Below, in pieces: positions 36,254-47,625 of a DNA stretch of 64,000 nucleotides (the first letter of the stretch is position 1; the number at the start of each line of letters is the position of its first letter). Location: contig OZ025221.1 in NCBI GenBank assembly GCA_964019055.1, forward strand, positions 9,181,993-9,245,992, written 5' to 3'. The translations under genes and the position numbers were made by a program. The stretch comes from Anthopleura xanthogrammica (Eukaryota > Cnidaria > Anthozoa > Actiniaria > Actiniidae). The notes beneath the pieces were generated by a model. The model did not search any database. It was given only the letters and a program-made list of their open reading frames with translations, and had not been told where the DNA came from.

Positions 36254-36790
36254 TCGAACCCTGAAACAACTTCTGGGCTGATCTAAGTCAGGGCATGGCT
36301 AACTCACAGATTGAACCCTGGAACAACCTCTGGGCTGATCTAAGTCAGGGCATGGCTAACTCACAGATAGAACCCTGAAACAACCTCTGGGCTGATCTAA
36401 GTCAGGGCATGGCTAACTCACAGATAGAACCCTGAAACAACCTCTGGGCTGATCTAAGTCAGGGCATGGCTAACTCACAGATTGAACCCTGGAACAACCT
36501 CTGGGTTGATCTAAGTCAGGGCATGGCTAACTCACAGATTGAACCCTGAAACAACCTCTGGGTTGATCTAAGTCAGGGCATGGCTAACTCACAGATTGAA
36601 CCCTGAAACAACCTCTGGGTTGATCTAAGTCAGGGCATGGCTAATTCACAGACTGAACCGTTTCAGATTTTGCGGAAGGAGGAAAACCGGAGAACCCTTG
36701 AATCAAGAAAGAGACCTAACAAACCCTACTCACATGTGATGCCGAGTCCAGGAATCAAACCCGAGACCCAAGAGGCTCAAAACAATATAG
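36254..36790 (-). mobile_element. Near-complete SINE with seven tail units
   Basis: Seven 57-bp tail units (36257-36655), then body (GGAGGAAAACCGGAGAACCC), then a tRNA-like head whose B box reads CAGGAATCAAACCCGAGACC on this strand. The order shows the tandem tail belongs to the 3' end of the SINE. Confidence 0.85.
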
Positions 36791-38760
36791 TTGGTTAATC
36801 AAGGAAAACTTAAAGGTTTTAGTCATATTTTCTGCAAGAACTGATATATCGTTTACTCAAGTACAGCCGCATAAAACGCCGACTTGGCCGAGAAAACAAA
36901 TGTCTTTTCGCTCCACGACTGCGTTCACCCGCGACACCATGTGACGCAGTGGAGGCCGGTGAAAGGACAGCTCTTTCCTTATGCTACAAACAAAAGAGAA
37001 ATTACGAGGTGGAAATGGCCGTCATGTTGAGCGAATGACGTGTATACCATCTTTTATTTATTTCTCATTCTTTTGCTTTGAATAAAGAAACAATATTTTA
37101 TGTTACTTTATTTTTTCCCCTGTTATAATCGCAAACTTCCTTTTGCATCTTTTAAGAATTAAAATGTTAAGATTAAGTTTCAATTCATAAATATGGGTAT
37201 CAGCCCTTAAGAATTAATTTTGAAGTTATCGAAATCATATCCGGCTTCCTGCATCTGTTCTTAAAAAAGTAAATAAGGAAGTTAGAAAAATACAATTTAC
37301 ATATTTGAAAATGAAGTGAGAGATTCGTAAAAATGATTCCTTCCCTTCCCTTCCTATGCTTTGCTTTGTTTTGCTTTCCTATCCTATCACATTCCTTCCC
37401 TTCCCTTCCCTTCCCTTCCCTCCACTTCCCTTTCCTTCCCAAAAGATCAACCACATTATGTCACGATCAACCTATCCCCAAGGTTGACAACCCAGTTATG
37501 TACTCTCCTTAAGCCTTAAATAACACTAACATACTCCCCGTCACCGTTAAACTACCATCAGTATGATTAGCTGGGGGATTTAATATTCTAAAACTCACCT
37601 ATTCATTTCTGATTGGCTTTTCCTAGATAGCCAAGCAAACAACACAGCAGTTCCAAGTGGGCAAGCGAGCAGTGTACTTCCCCAGCCCTCGAACCTGTCA
37701 AAAAAAAGTGTCGCCAGAAATAAGTTATTAAAGAAAGTTCCTCAGTCAAGAAAAATAGAATTACACCTTCCTGGGAACTGAGAAAAGTCATTAAAAAAAC
37801 AGGTATGTTGGAAATATTTAGATATTTTGATACGAAAACTATGTTCTTGCGCAGAATTAAAAAGAAAGAAAGAAAGAAGAGAAAAAAAGGAAAGAAATAG
37901 AAAAAGAGAGAAAGAAAGAAAGCTGCAGAAAGAAGTACCACTATCTTAAAGAGAATAAACATTATGATGTTTAAACATTTTTTATTTTTCTAAATTTTTT
38001 GAAAACAATCTTTTAATTTTTTTTCTAAAATCCTCCAATTGACTTCATTTGTCGTTATAACGTTTAGTTTTCATGGACGACTTTTTGTGAATTTGTAACA
38101 CAGAGAATTCAAAAAACCTTTTCGTGGCACAAGAATATGCTTTTATTTTAACTGCTAGTATAGAGTGAACGAGTCAAGAAAGAGTGGACATCAAAATTGC
38201 CATATTTTTTTGTGAAAGCTGGCACAGACTGCACATTGAAAACCAATTTTTATTCTACAGGAAAATTTCCTGATTAGATAAACAAGAAAAATATTGGGAA
38301 GTTTTAAAAAGAAACCGTATAGATAACTCGAACCGCAATCTGTTTGCTATACACTATACGCCATATATTTTTTTATCGAGAAAGAAAAAGTTGAAATTGA
38401 GTAAATTTAATCAAAGTTTTCAGCGCAGCCCATTTACTTAAATTAGAATTTAGACAATTCTGAATATAGTTAGTAGTCTAATATGCTCGTTTTATTTCTA
38501 GCAATATTGATTATGTCTTTTCTGCTTAGTAAACAAAGTTATTGGGTTGTCGTGAAAGAAAATTGTGAACTAGCTATCAAAGGTTAATAGACATCTGTTA
38601 ATAGAGACAAAATATTGCCGAGGCTGAATTTTTGAAAAAGTCTCTTAAATTCTGTTGTTTTATACGTATTTTTTCAAACATTAAGTATAAAAAGCTACGT
38701 TTCAAGACGAAAAATTGGCGAAGGAGCAGGAAGTGTGTAATTAGCACGGTTTTTGTGAAT
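36791..38760. other. Intergenic DNA; TTCCC microsatellite at 37370-37440
   Basis: Only a (TTCCC)n tract was recognised. The small ORFs are low-complexity. Confidence 0.5.
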
Positions 38761-38792
38761 CACGTGATCACTGTCCACGTGATGTTCACGTG
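38761..38792. promoter_or_regulatory. Triple CACGTG E-box cluster
   Basis: CACGTG at 38761-38766, 38776-38781 and 38787-38792, about 1 kb upstream of the GPCR ATG at 39808. Candidate bHLH-binding site; function inferred. Confidence 0.35.
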
Positions 38793-38929
38793 ATGGTACT
38801 AGTCTTACTCAAAGACCAAGTTCGTCTCAAAGTTTTATTCTTATGCTTTTTTTTTCTGACGCAAGGAAAAAAGCGTCAATCATTTTTTTTAGAATGGAAA
38901 AAAGTTGACCTCTTTTGGATTATTCGAAT

Positions 38930-39270
38930 AGCTTTCTTAATACGTAAATAGTTTTCTTGCGGCATACAATTGGCTTCTTAGAAGAGAAAAAACACTGATA
39001 ACCTTTTTTGGATATAAATAGTTTTCTAACACGTAAATGGCTTTTTGCATATAACTGGCTTTTCGAATGAAAAAGTAACCTCTTTTGCAAATGGTTTTCT
39101 TGCAAGAAGCTGTTTTCTTGCCAGAAAAGCCAGTTGTATCTGGCTTTTTGCACACAACTGGTTTTCTTTTATACAACTGGCTTTTCTGGCTTCACTCCTG
39201 CTCACAACTGGTTTTCTTGCACACAAAATAATTTTTACAGAGAAAAAGACCTCGCAATCCAAATAGGTTT
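38930..39270. repeat. Degenerate short tandem repeat around CTGGTTTTCTTGCA
   Basis: Variants of ACTGGCTTTT / ACAACTGGTTTTCTTGCA recur about a dozen times with ~20-bp spacing. The overlapping minus-strand ORFs are products of this repeat. Confidence 0.6.
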
Positions 39271-39807
39271 CTTGCAGACAAATGAACCTTAATTTTATTA
39301 ACAGACAGACACCAAACTATATTCCACTGTTTGAGCTCAATGTATCATTTTTTTGCCTATATTCTAGGACGACTTTAATTTCCAAGCTCAATTTACAACT
39401 AGCCTGATAATTCATAAACTTGGTCATCTCACTATGTAAACAGTAGGGAATGATATGCCTATATTGACCAATTGATTGATTTTTCGGTTAATATGAATAT
39501 ATTTTCAGAACCCTATATTTTCACCCGCTGTGTTTGGCGTGCAACTCAGACCGCCTCAATTTGTAATCCAAATTGCTTTCCATTCATTTCTTTTACAATT
39601 ACTCTTTTTTTCTTGACGAAAACTTTCTGTCATTTGTTAAAAATAGCCGCTTATGAGAGCCCATTCTCGTTAGTGACCAGCGGCTCTACTGAGTTACGCC
39701 CACTTTTTCGATTTCCCGAGGTTGACGCTTACGAGAGCTTTGACTGTGTTCACCGTTTTGTCTTGGTTTCTTTCAGTTTGTCGCAAGCTTTTGGATGAAA
39801 GATTATC

Positions 39808-40818
39808 ATGCTAACAACAGAAGAGATTATCATTAGGACAGCTTTCTCGATAGTAACATTAACAGGAGTAACTGGTAATGTACTGGTATGTTTGGTGATC
39901 CTGCTGAACCGACCCATGAGGACACCCATGAACTATCTCCTCGTCAACCTCGCTATCTCTGACATGATACTCTTGGTGTTTTTCACTCCTACATTCATTT
40001 TTAAGGGTGCATACACCCACCCCACTGGTCTGGCTGGTGACCTCCTTTGCGTGTTTCTAACCGGGGAGAGCTTTGCTTGGATGGGTGGATACGCTTCGGC
40101 GTTTTTCCTCGTTGCCATAGCAATCGAAAGATATTTCGCCGTCACGAAACCCGCCAAAAGTGACGTCAGCATTACTAAAGACAATCTCAAGCTGCTTGTA
40201 TTTTGTTGCTGGTTTTTCGCTGTTTCGTGGAACTCGATTGGTTTTGCTGTCAAACGATACGATGAGAAATTTGGCTTCTGCGCGATGAGGTGGCCGGCGT
40301 ATTACTCGTTTAAGGTCTACAGCGCTCTAACATTCGCCGTTCTTGGAGTCATCCCTATAGCAATAATGTGCATCCTGTACTCAAGAGTTGTCCACACGCT
40401 CTGGTTTAAACGTGAAGTCGTACAAGTCAATAATCAGGAGATTGAAAGAAATCGTCGTAAGAAAGTCACCAAGATGGTGTTGATTGTCAGCCTGGTTTAC
40501 ATCTTGTCCTGGGTCCCTGAGCTCACGATTTTTCTCCTGTTCGCTTACGCACCCAACTCTTTAGATGGCAATATCTCGTACCCAGCTTCTGTTGCCATGG
40601 TAACATTCAATTCAGCAGTCAACCCCATTATCTATGGGTTTCACAATGAAAGATTTCGACGCTACTTGATTAATCTCTTGTGCTGTAGGAAGACTAATGC
40701 CCGTGTGGCTCCGTTGGACTCTAGAGGAATAACCAACCCTGTAGCGAGCCACGCACGTTACACACGGAAGAAAAGCACCCTTCCTGTTGTTGATTTGACA
40801 GTCCCGACTACTACCTGA
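39808..40818 (+). CDS. Class A (rhodopsin-family) GPCR, 336 aa, intronless
   Basis: A seven-helix receptor on one exon. The ATG at 39808 is the first in frame. Landmarks: GVTGN (N24) in TM1, NLAISD (D52) in TM2, C81 at the top of TM3 paired with C158 in extracellular loop 2, ERY at 107-109, P183 in TM5, SWVPE (P237) in TM6 where most receptors have CWxP, and NPIIY at 272-276. A CC pair after TM7 could be palmitoylated. The N-terminus is very short and has no signal peptide. It is a close paralogue of the minus-strand gene at 52494-53498, sharing for example RTPMNYLLVNLAISD and GESFAWMGGYASA. Class A receptors of this look respond to peptides or small amines; the ligand cannot be read from sequence. 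Confidence 0.93.
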   Translation: MLTTEEIIIRTAFSIVTLTGVTGNVLVCLVILLNRPMRTPMNYLLVNLAISDMILLVFFTPTFIFKGAYTHPTGLAGDLLCVFLTGESFAWMGGYASAFFLVAIAIERYFAVTKPAKSDVSITKDNLKLLVFCCWFFAVSWNSIGFAVKRYDEKFGFCAMRWPAYYSFKVYSALTFAVLGVIPIAIMCILYSRVVHTLWFKREVVQVNNQEIERNRRKKVTKMVLIVSLVYILSWVPELTIFLLFAYAPNSLDGNISYPASVAMVTFNSAVNPIIYGFHNERFRRYLINLLCCRKTNARVAPLDSRGITNPVASHARYTRKKSTLPVVDLTVPTTT

Positions 40819-41165
40819 GTCACGTGATGTGTCACGCAAGGACAGCAAATAAATATGATGTTCAAGTTACCCTGCAAAATCACGCATGAACAATTCCAGC
40901 AAACCATCTTCAAATATTCATATTAGACTATAGTCACGCATAGCATTTCACAGGAAACCGTACTTTGAGTCACACGCCGACAGTCACGCAAGAATATAGT
41001 CCAGAAATTCAATTTCTGAGTCATTTACATTCAAATACCTTGTCACGCTTCAAAAATTCAAATCATATTACAGTCACGCAATAACATTTTCCAGGAAACA
41101 ATGATCTGAGTCACATGACTTGTCACGCTTAGCAAATTCATTTCGTACTACAGTCACGCAAGAGA
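40819..41165 (+). repeat. GTCACGC-rich degenerate repeat in the GPCR 3' region
   Basis: GTCACGC (often CAGTCACGCAA) occurs at least six times, interspersed with GAGTCAC. It is probably in the 3' UTR, since candidate poly(A) signals lie at 40848 and 41686. Confidence 0.6.
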
Positions 41166-41685
41166 AGATTGTAAATAGAATTTATTGTACCATTTTATAC
41201 CACTGTAAGATATTCATTCATGCATCAGAAAATACCTAGTTAGAATGGAAAATATTGTCTTTTTTTATATCAAGACTTTCTAAAGTCAAGAAATAATTTT
41301 CACCTTTTAATTCTGTGTATTTTCAGACCTTAAGACATGCATTCCCTTTAGAAGTATTTCTTTCTTTAGTGGCAACTCTTGATGACGAAACTCACGATCA
41401 AACAAAGAATTACGTTCTCTAGAAAATTGAAATGGGCTTCCTGTGGGAAAACATAACGCTCAGTAAAGAGAACTTTTTTCATTAAAAAAACCTTCATATC
41501 TTATATATTATAAAGTATATATAAACTGATATGTATTAACTTTATCTAATTATTTCTTATGAAACAAAATTAAACGCGGTACTCGTAAAAAATACATTTT
41601 CTCATTTCAAGATGGCCGACTGTGTCAGCCTCGTTTTCAAGCTTCTACCGCTGACATGTTAGTACTATGTGTAAAATATCTTGTA

Positions 41686-41691
41686 AATAAA
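41686..41691 (+). terminator. Candidate poly(A) signal of the 39808 GPCR
   Basis: AATAAA followed by a GT-rich stretch; an alternative signal is at 40848-40853. Confidence 0.3.
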
Positions 41692-41962
41692 CGTCTCGTG
41701 TAGAAAATGTTGTGATTTGAGTATCTCACTACTTGATGGCTAAAATTATTTTGTTTTCTGCCTACGTGTGGTAAATTCTGACGAGACTTGGCTGTTCATG
41801 AGTTTCCAACGAGAAAGTACGAAGAAAACAAGCATAAGGTAACAATTGGTTTTTATTTTTCCTGGCAGTTTTCAAGGGCTCGTGGGCATTTTTGAAGTTT
41901 TTCGCTTTTCTCTGGACCTAAACACTCTACAACTCCTAGCAAGACCATATTTAGAGTTTGTG

Positions 41963-42230
41963 AATAGGCCATTTGTAGGATATAATCTCGTGACTGTTAT
42001 ACTTGAGAGCAAAAAAAAATCGGGCTTCCCTTATTCAAATAACTTTTGCAGGATTACTAATGTCATATCCTAAAAAAAACCTTTTTCAAAATACTATATT
42101 TTATACTACTTTATGAGATACTTTCGATTTCAAGATACCAAGCAATTTAAAAGTGTGTTTGCCATCCAGCAGAGCCTTCGAAATCCCCAAGGGACTTTGG
42201 CTGAATTGATTCGAAATGTGTATATGATCG
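41963..42230. mobile_element. MITE-D copy 2, diverged, opposite orientation
   Basis: AATAGGCCATTTGTAGGATA, AGAGCAAAAAAAAATC, CCTTTTTCAAAATACT and CCCCAAGGGACT align in order with the reverse complement of 22093-22375. This explains the open frames here as non-coding. Confidence 0.65.
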
Positions 42231-42439
42231 TACTATACTGTAAAATGTGCTCAGAAAAAAATTCTGAGCCCCAGATGGGAATCGGATTGATTCGTTATCT
42301 AAGTGATATATCTGCACGTGACTGTTTGATGCAAATGGTCTGTTACTGTCAGTGTTTTATGCAAATGAGGGATGACGTTTACCGTGATTTTGATGACCAT
42401 GATGCATTGCCTATCTTTTCTATAAACTACGACTGAAAT

Positions 42440-42927
42440 TTTGTACTTCAGCTTATGTGGTTTACTGGGCTACCTGTGGTAGTGTGGTGGTAAAATTACT
42501 GGAATGTGTCTCGTTAAAGTATCCAAATTAAAAACAAACAAACAACAACAAAATCAAAGAACAATCAAAAGAACAGGGTTCCCAATTTTGATTTCGGTCA
42601 GTGAATTTTTGCAAATTACCCAAAAGTCAGAGAAAAGTCAGTAGGGAATTTCTGTCACCTTTCAAAAAATCGTCTTAAATGCGGAATTCTTTGTTGGGCT
42701 TCCTTTGAATGAACTACAATTTTTCGTAAAATAATCGCATAATGTGGTCAGTGAAAAATGTTTTTTGGTAAGGGAAACGTCACTGGGGAAAAGTCAGGGA
42801 ATTTTATTTTTCCAGACGAGTGGGAACCTGGAGCGGAAGTGTAGCTTACCTAGTGGAAAAGCACCTAAAGCTACTTAACTGAGTAGGATTTGAAAATTAA
42901 AGAAAAGAGGAAGAGAGCAATAAAGAG

Positions 42928-42991
<64 letters not shown>

Positions 42992-44344
42992 AGAAAGAAG
43001 ATTAGAGGAAAAAAATGTGAGAAAAAAATGAAATAGAAAGACAGAAAGAAGAATAGACAAGGAGAGAAGGAGAGGGAAAGAAAGAAAGAATCAGAGAAAG
43101 AAAGAAGATAGAAAAAGAAAGACAGAAAAATGTGAGAAAAAGAAAGAAATAGAAAACAGAAAAAAGAATAGACAAGGAGAGAAGGAGAGGGAAAGAAAGA
43201 ATTAGAGAAAAAGAAAAAAAACAACGACAAGAATAATGGAAAAAAGAAAGAAAAAAAGTCACGAACAAACGAGAAAAAGAAAGAAATATTGATTATAGTA
43301 ATTGTTAAAGTATCTTGCTTTCACTAAATCAACATCCACCATTATTCCCGTTTTCCCACTAATATTCCTATGATAACCCAACCATCTGATTCATAAGTAA
43401 TGCTGCCTCAAATCTCTAGACGAAACTGTGAATTCCAATCAACTGAACGAACTGCAATTGGTCGTGGTATTTTTTTAATAACTATTCATTACAGGATGTA
43501 AATCCAGGAAAGAAAGGCAAGCAATTATTCGACAAAACATTAATTTCCAACTCATTTTTTTAAGTCATTATGTTCTAATGTTTTTTTAAGCCCAAAAGCT
43601 GGAAAATATATTCACAGTAAATTTCCACAAAAATATACGAGACGAAAAACTGCTTCAAGAATGATATTCAAAACTTTATTAATCCTGTATAAAATGTCGT
43701 GAATGTGTAGTATATATTTTATAGCATTTTTTTTTTTGTCATTTTGAAACGCGTTTCAGTAGCGAAAGTGACTTTTGAATTTTTTCCAATTAAAAATTTA
43801 TAGTAAAAAGACTTTTTCAATTTTAGTGAGAAAAAAAAACAGTTGTTCTTCAAGTTTCCTACTACTTTTAGACCCTTAGTCAGGATTATCGACAATGTTA
43901 TTTATATCAAAGAAAAATAGATGAATAAAAAACCCAGAATTTGGACAACAGGAAGAGCAATTTGTAGAACCGCACGAGAATCGCCCTGGGGTTTTTATCG
44001 AAGAATGTCAAACCGGAGGTCGTCAAAACTGCTATGGTTATTAAAGACTCATCAAAAGAAAGAAAAATATAGGTGACAAAAGTTTAATGAGTGTAACACT
44101 AGATCCTACTGAAGTACAGAGAGAGAGTAAATTATGCGAACTTGGCTCGTCAAAGATTAGTCTGGTCTTGGTGTGGTACGGTATGGTTGAAACTGCTCGC
44201 TCGCGTTTATGAGTTTTTATCAGACTTTGTCGTTACGTCTAGTTAAAGCTCTCTACTTTTGGGTGGAACTCTACATTGAATTTCAATCTGCGTCAAGTTA
44301 GCTGTGCTGTGGATCAAACGTTTCTCCAGGCTACGTTACTGACA
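42440..44344. other. Intergenic DNA with a long polypurine tract (42897-43285)
   Basis: (GA)n at about 42931-42985 is followed by 300 bp of A/G-only-type sequence with an internal duplication (AGAATAGACAAGGAGAGAAG at about 43050 and 43165). No gene was recognised. Confidence 0.7.
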
Positions 44345-45334
44345 ATGAGTGAATTATACTCCGACACAGCTCTGACGGTTCTCTTCTCCGCGTCATTTGC
44401 GTTCAACATTGTTGGCAATTCAATAATCTGTTACACCATTTTGCACAAGAAGTCTCTCCGTACGACGATGAACATCTTGTTCGTGAACCTATCGATTGCT
44501 GACATAACTGTTGGATTATTCATGTCACCGCGGTTTATTTTCATCAACTTGTTTCGTCACCCCACAGGAAAGCCAGGCTTAATGCTCTGCACGTTTTTGA
44601 CCGGCCGAACGTTGATGTGGTGTGGAGGCGTTGTTTCCTTCTGTACCTTGCTGTCCATATCCTTTGAGCGCTACTACGCAATCGTTCATCCACATTCCTA
44701 CAAAGGACGCCTAAGCGTGCGTAAAGTGAGGATTATCGTTATTATATCATGGTTGTTCGGTATTCTTTGGGTTGTACCGCAGATGTTGACACGCAAATAC
44801 AATGAAGAAAAGAACCTATGTGTTGGTGAATGGTCTAATCCATGGTATATCAGAGTATATAGTACCTGTTGGCTGTTGATTGCTGTTGTTATTCCAGTAT
44901 GCATTATGGCTGTTATATACCCTCGAATAATCAACGCGCTGTGGCGCACTAGGAACAAGACAGTGGATATGTGCCAACGAGTGCGCATGCGAAGTCGAAA
45001 ACGTCTCACGAAAATCATGATTGCCATAACTATCATCTACTATTGTTGTTGGGCGCCAGTTACTATATTCTACTGCTTGTCGTCCTTTATCCCTACAATG
45101 GAAGCCGGGTCGCTGTGGCACAAGGTTGGGATTTTGATGGTAACTCTTAACTCGAGCATTAATCCAGTGCTTTACGGTTATCAAAGCAATCAGCTGAAGA
45201 AACATATCAAAATAACAATAAAGAAGCTGATGTGTTGTTTTATGAAACGAGGGAGAGTTGGTGTTCAAAGTGGAGGGAACGAACCAAGACCCTTCTTACT
45301 AAACCAAAGCAGTTTGAACACACGTCTGACATGA
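44345..45334 (+). CDS. Class A GPCR, 329 aa, intronless
   Basis: Single-exon receptor starting at ATG 44345; upstream in-frame codons lack an ATG. Landmarks: N25 in TM1, NLSIAD (D53) in TM2, C82 in TM3 with a loop-2 Cys (KNLCVGEW), ERY at 108-110, CWAPV in TM6 and NPVLY in TM7. The third loop ends in a basic RMRSRKRLTK stretch, typical of G-protein coupling. It has diverged from the 39808/52494 pair but shares the layout HPTG...LMLCTFLTG before TM3, suggesting an older duplication. The N-terminus is short. Ligand unknown. A palindromic element begins 63 bp past the stop and a poly(A) signal lies at 45954-45959. Confidence 0.92.
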   Translation: MSELYSDTALTVLFSASFAFNIVGNSIICYTILHKKSLRTTMNILFVNLSIADITVGLFMSPRFIFINLFRHPTGKPGLMLCTFLTGRTLMWCGGVVSFCTLLSISFERYYAIVHPHSYKGRLSVRKVRIIVIISWLFGILWVVPQMLTRKYNEEKNLCVGEWSNPWYIRVYSTCWLLIAVVIPVCIMAVIYPRIINALWRTRNKTVDMCQRVRMRSRKRLTKIMIAITIIYYCCWAPVTIFYCLSSFIPTMEAGSLWHKVGILMVTLNSSINPVLYGYQSNQLKKHIKITIKKLMCCFMKRGRVGVQSGGNEPRPFLLNQSSLNTRLT

Positions 45335-45397
45335 TAAACTCTTTGGTCTACAATCATATTGTACTAAAAAAACCTATTTATTCAAAATATTACAAAA

Positions 45398-45584
45398 GTT
45401 GCGTTGCAAGTTGTAGAGTGAATGTGGCTCGTGTTACCACCCCGCGCGCAAGCAAGCACACAATTTTGTTGCGCGACTTTGTTGCACAATTAAAAGCTCT
45501 TTCTACTCTCTGCAAAAAAAAAAAGATTTGTTGCGCGCGGGATGGTAATACGAAAAATATTCGCTCTGCAAGTTGCAACGCAAC
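45398..45584. mobile_element. Foldback element directly 3' of a GPCR
   Basis: Left arm GTTGCGTTGCAAGTTG...CCGCGCGCAA is mirrored by TTGCGCGCGGGATGG...TTGCAACGCAAC, arms of about 54 bp. It probably lies within the 3' UTR of the upstream receptor. Confidence 0.65.
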
Positions 45585-46027
45585 AATGCCCGCGCGACAA
45601 GTTGTACGATGTTGTTGCTCGTATTTCTGAGATTTTATGCAATTCTTTGTACAAAACGTAAATCAAGAAACTGTGAAAAATAGTAGTCAAACTGTGCAGG
45701 CTTGGAAAATTTTCGGCTGTCTTTCGTGATTTTCGAAATGCGCATTGCATTTCCATCCTCTCCAGGTCAGAGAAGCATGAAACTAAGCTAAAACGACCTC
45801 AAAAGGAGAAGCTGTTTCAAGGTCCAAAGTAAAAGGCCTCTTTATTCCATGTAGCTATTCGTGCATAGCTTTTTACACGGCTGGGTTCTGCAGGTTTCTC
45901 TATGTAGGTTCTTGTCACTTGCTCAGTTATAACCTGCCACTTGTTTCATAGACAATAAAGGTTTTTTTTATGAGTATAGTTTTGATCATCATTCCTCTAA
46001 AATCCTTCAAACTTTCAAATTTTATTG

Positions 46028-46085
46028 AATCCTGAAACAACATTTTAAATGTCAGGGCACGACTAACTCACACATCGAATTGGGA
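46028..46085 (-). mobile_element. Single degenerate SINE tail unit
   Basis: ATCCTGAAACAAC...GTCAGGGCACGACTAACTCA. Confidence 0.55.
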
Positions 46086-46710
46086 TTGGATTATGAATTC
46101 TTTACAACTGTTTAATTGCCTCGTAATCCTTAAAGGACTCTTTAAAAGATACTATGTCGTTATTTGTGGGACAAGATTTAAATTCCACTTTGAAAACTGC
46201 TGCAACGGAGATTGGTTCGCTATTGTGTGAGTCGGAACCATGCATTAGGCTTGAGGGCGGGAAGTTAGCAGTTAAATAATGACAGTCAGATAACCGCAGG
46301 TATCGAGTAAATGGCAATAAAAGTAACAAATGGCTTACTAGTTAACGGTCAATTTGAGATCTTCCAAAACCCGTACCTACGTCAAATCTAGCTAATCCCC
46401 CGCCAAATATAGTCACCAACACGTGCATAAGGAAACAAATGTGAATCCTGCACGTGTAGACTCAGTTCGCAAAGTCCTTCGTCTCTGTATCAGTTTGCGC
46501 GCTCTGAATAAAGCACAGGCAGCCCAACCATGATCACACCCGCAGGGACTTTGCTCTGGACGAAGGACTTTTAACCTCTTGCGACTTTGAAGCTCGCTTC
46601 TTTTGTTTTCATTTCCTTTACGCTAATTGTGACTATGTTAGAGTCTCAGATCAGAGATGTCGGCTTGGAACATGTCTATCACACGTATTGCACGTTTTGC
46701 ACGTATTGCA
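46086..46710. other. Intergenic DNA, nothing recognised
   Basis: A small CACGTATTGCACGTTTTGCA repeat at 46682-46710 leads into the minisatellite. Confidence 0.4.
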
Positions 46711-47025
46711 CGCATCCTGTAGGAGAAAAGAAATGCATCATGTAACGCATCCTGTAGGAGAAAAGAAATGCATCATGTAACGCATCCTGTAGGAGAAAAG
46801 AAATGCATCATGTAACGCATCCTGTAGGAGAAAAGAAATGCATCATGTAACGCATCCTGTAGGAGAAAAGAAATGCATCATGTAACGCATCCTGTAGGAG
46901 AAAAGAAATGTATCATGTAACGCATCCTGTAGGAGAAAAGAAATGTATCATGTAACGCATCCTGTAGGAGAAAAGAAATGTATCATGTAACGCATCCTGT
47001 AGGAGAAAAGAAATGTATCATGTAA
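46711..47025. repeat. 35-bp minisatellite, nine units
   Basis: CGCATCCTGTAGGAGAAAAG begins units at 46711, 46746, 46781, 46816, 46851, 46886, 46921, 46956 and 46991, exact 35-bp period. Units 1-5 carry GCATCATG, units 6-9 GTATCATG. Confidence 0.95.
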
Positions 47026-47625
47026 CGCATCCTGTAGGACACGAAGAGGACGAGGATCGATGAGGAAAGAATATTTAAAGTAATAGGTTTGAAAATCAGA
47101 TCATCATGTAACGCATCCTGTAGGACACGAAGAGAGCGAGGATTGATGAGGTAATAACTTGATAATATTTAGAGTAATAGGTTTTAAAATCAGATCATCA
47201 TGTATCGCATCCTGTAGGACACGAAGAGGGCGAGGATCGATGAGGTAATAACTTGATAATATTCAGAGTAATAGGTTTTAAAATCAGATCATCATGTAAC
47301 GCATCCTGTAGGACACGAAGAGGGCGAGGATCGATGAGGTAAGAATATTCAGAGTAATAGGTTTTAAAATCAGATCATCATGTATCGCATCCTGTAGGAC
47401 ACGAAGAGGGCGAGGACCGATGAGGTAAGAATATTCAGAGTAATAGGTTTTAAAATCAGATCATCATGTAACGCATCCTGTAGGACACGAAGAGGGCGAG
47501 GATCGATGAGGTAAGAATATTCAGAGTAATAGGTTTTAAAATCAGATCATCATGTATCGCATCCTGTAGGACACGAAGAGGGCGAGGATCGATGAGGTAA
47601 GAATATTTAGAGTAATAGGTGTGAA
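47026..47625. repeat. 86/94-bp minisatellite sharing the 35-bp core, seven units
   Basis: Units start with CGCATCCTGTAGGA at 47026, 47112, 47206, 47300, 47386, 47472 and 47558. Two are 94 bp because of an 8-bp insertion (ACTTGATA) and the others are 86 bp. Confidence 0.92.

Noticed and set aside
38920..39262. Overlapping Lys/Cys-rich minus-strand ORFs
   Set aside because: Explained by the degenerate CTGGTTTTCTTGCA tandem repeat.
39472..39798. 108-codon ORF just before the GPCR at 39808
   Set aside because: No domain, different frame from the receptor, and it fits better as 5' UTR or flank.
41846..42436. Two small plus-strand ORFs (75 and 107 codons)
   Set aside because: Most of the region aligns to the reverse complement of the MITE at 22093-22375.
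42871..43268. Minus-strand Phe/Ser/Leu-rich 'membrane protein' ORFs
   Set aside because: They are translations of a polypurine tract, which gives open but meaningless frames.
46711..47625. CRISPR array
   Set aside because: The repeats are contiguous with no unique spacers, and the genome is eukaryotic; this is a minisatellite.
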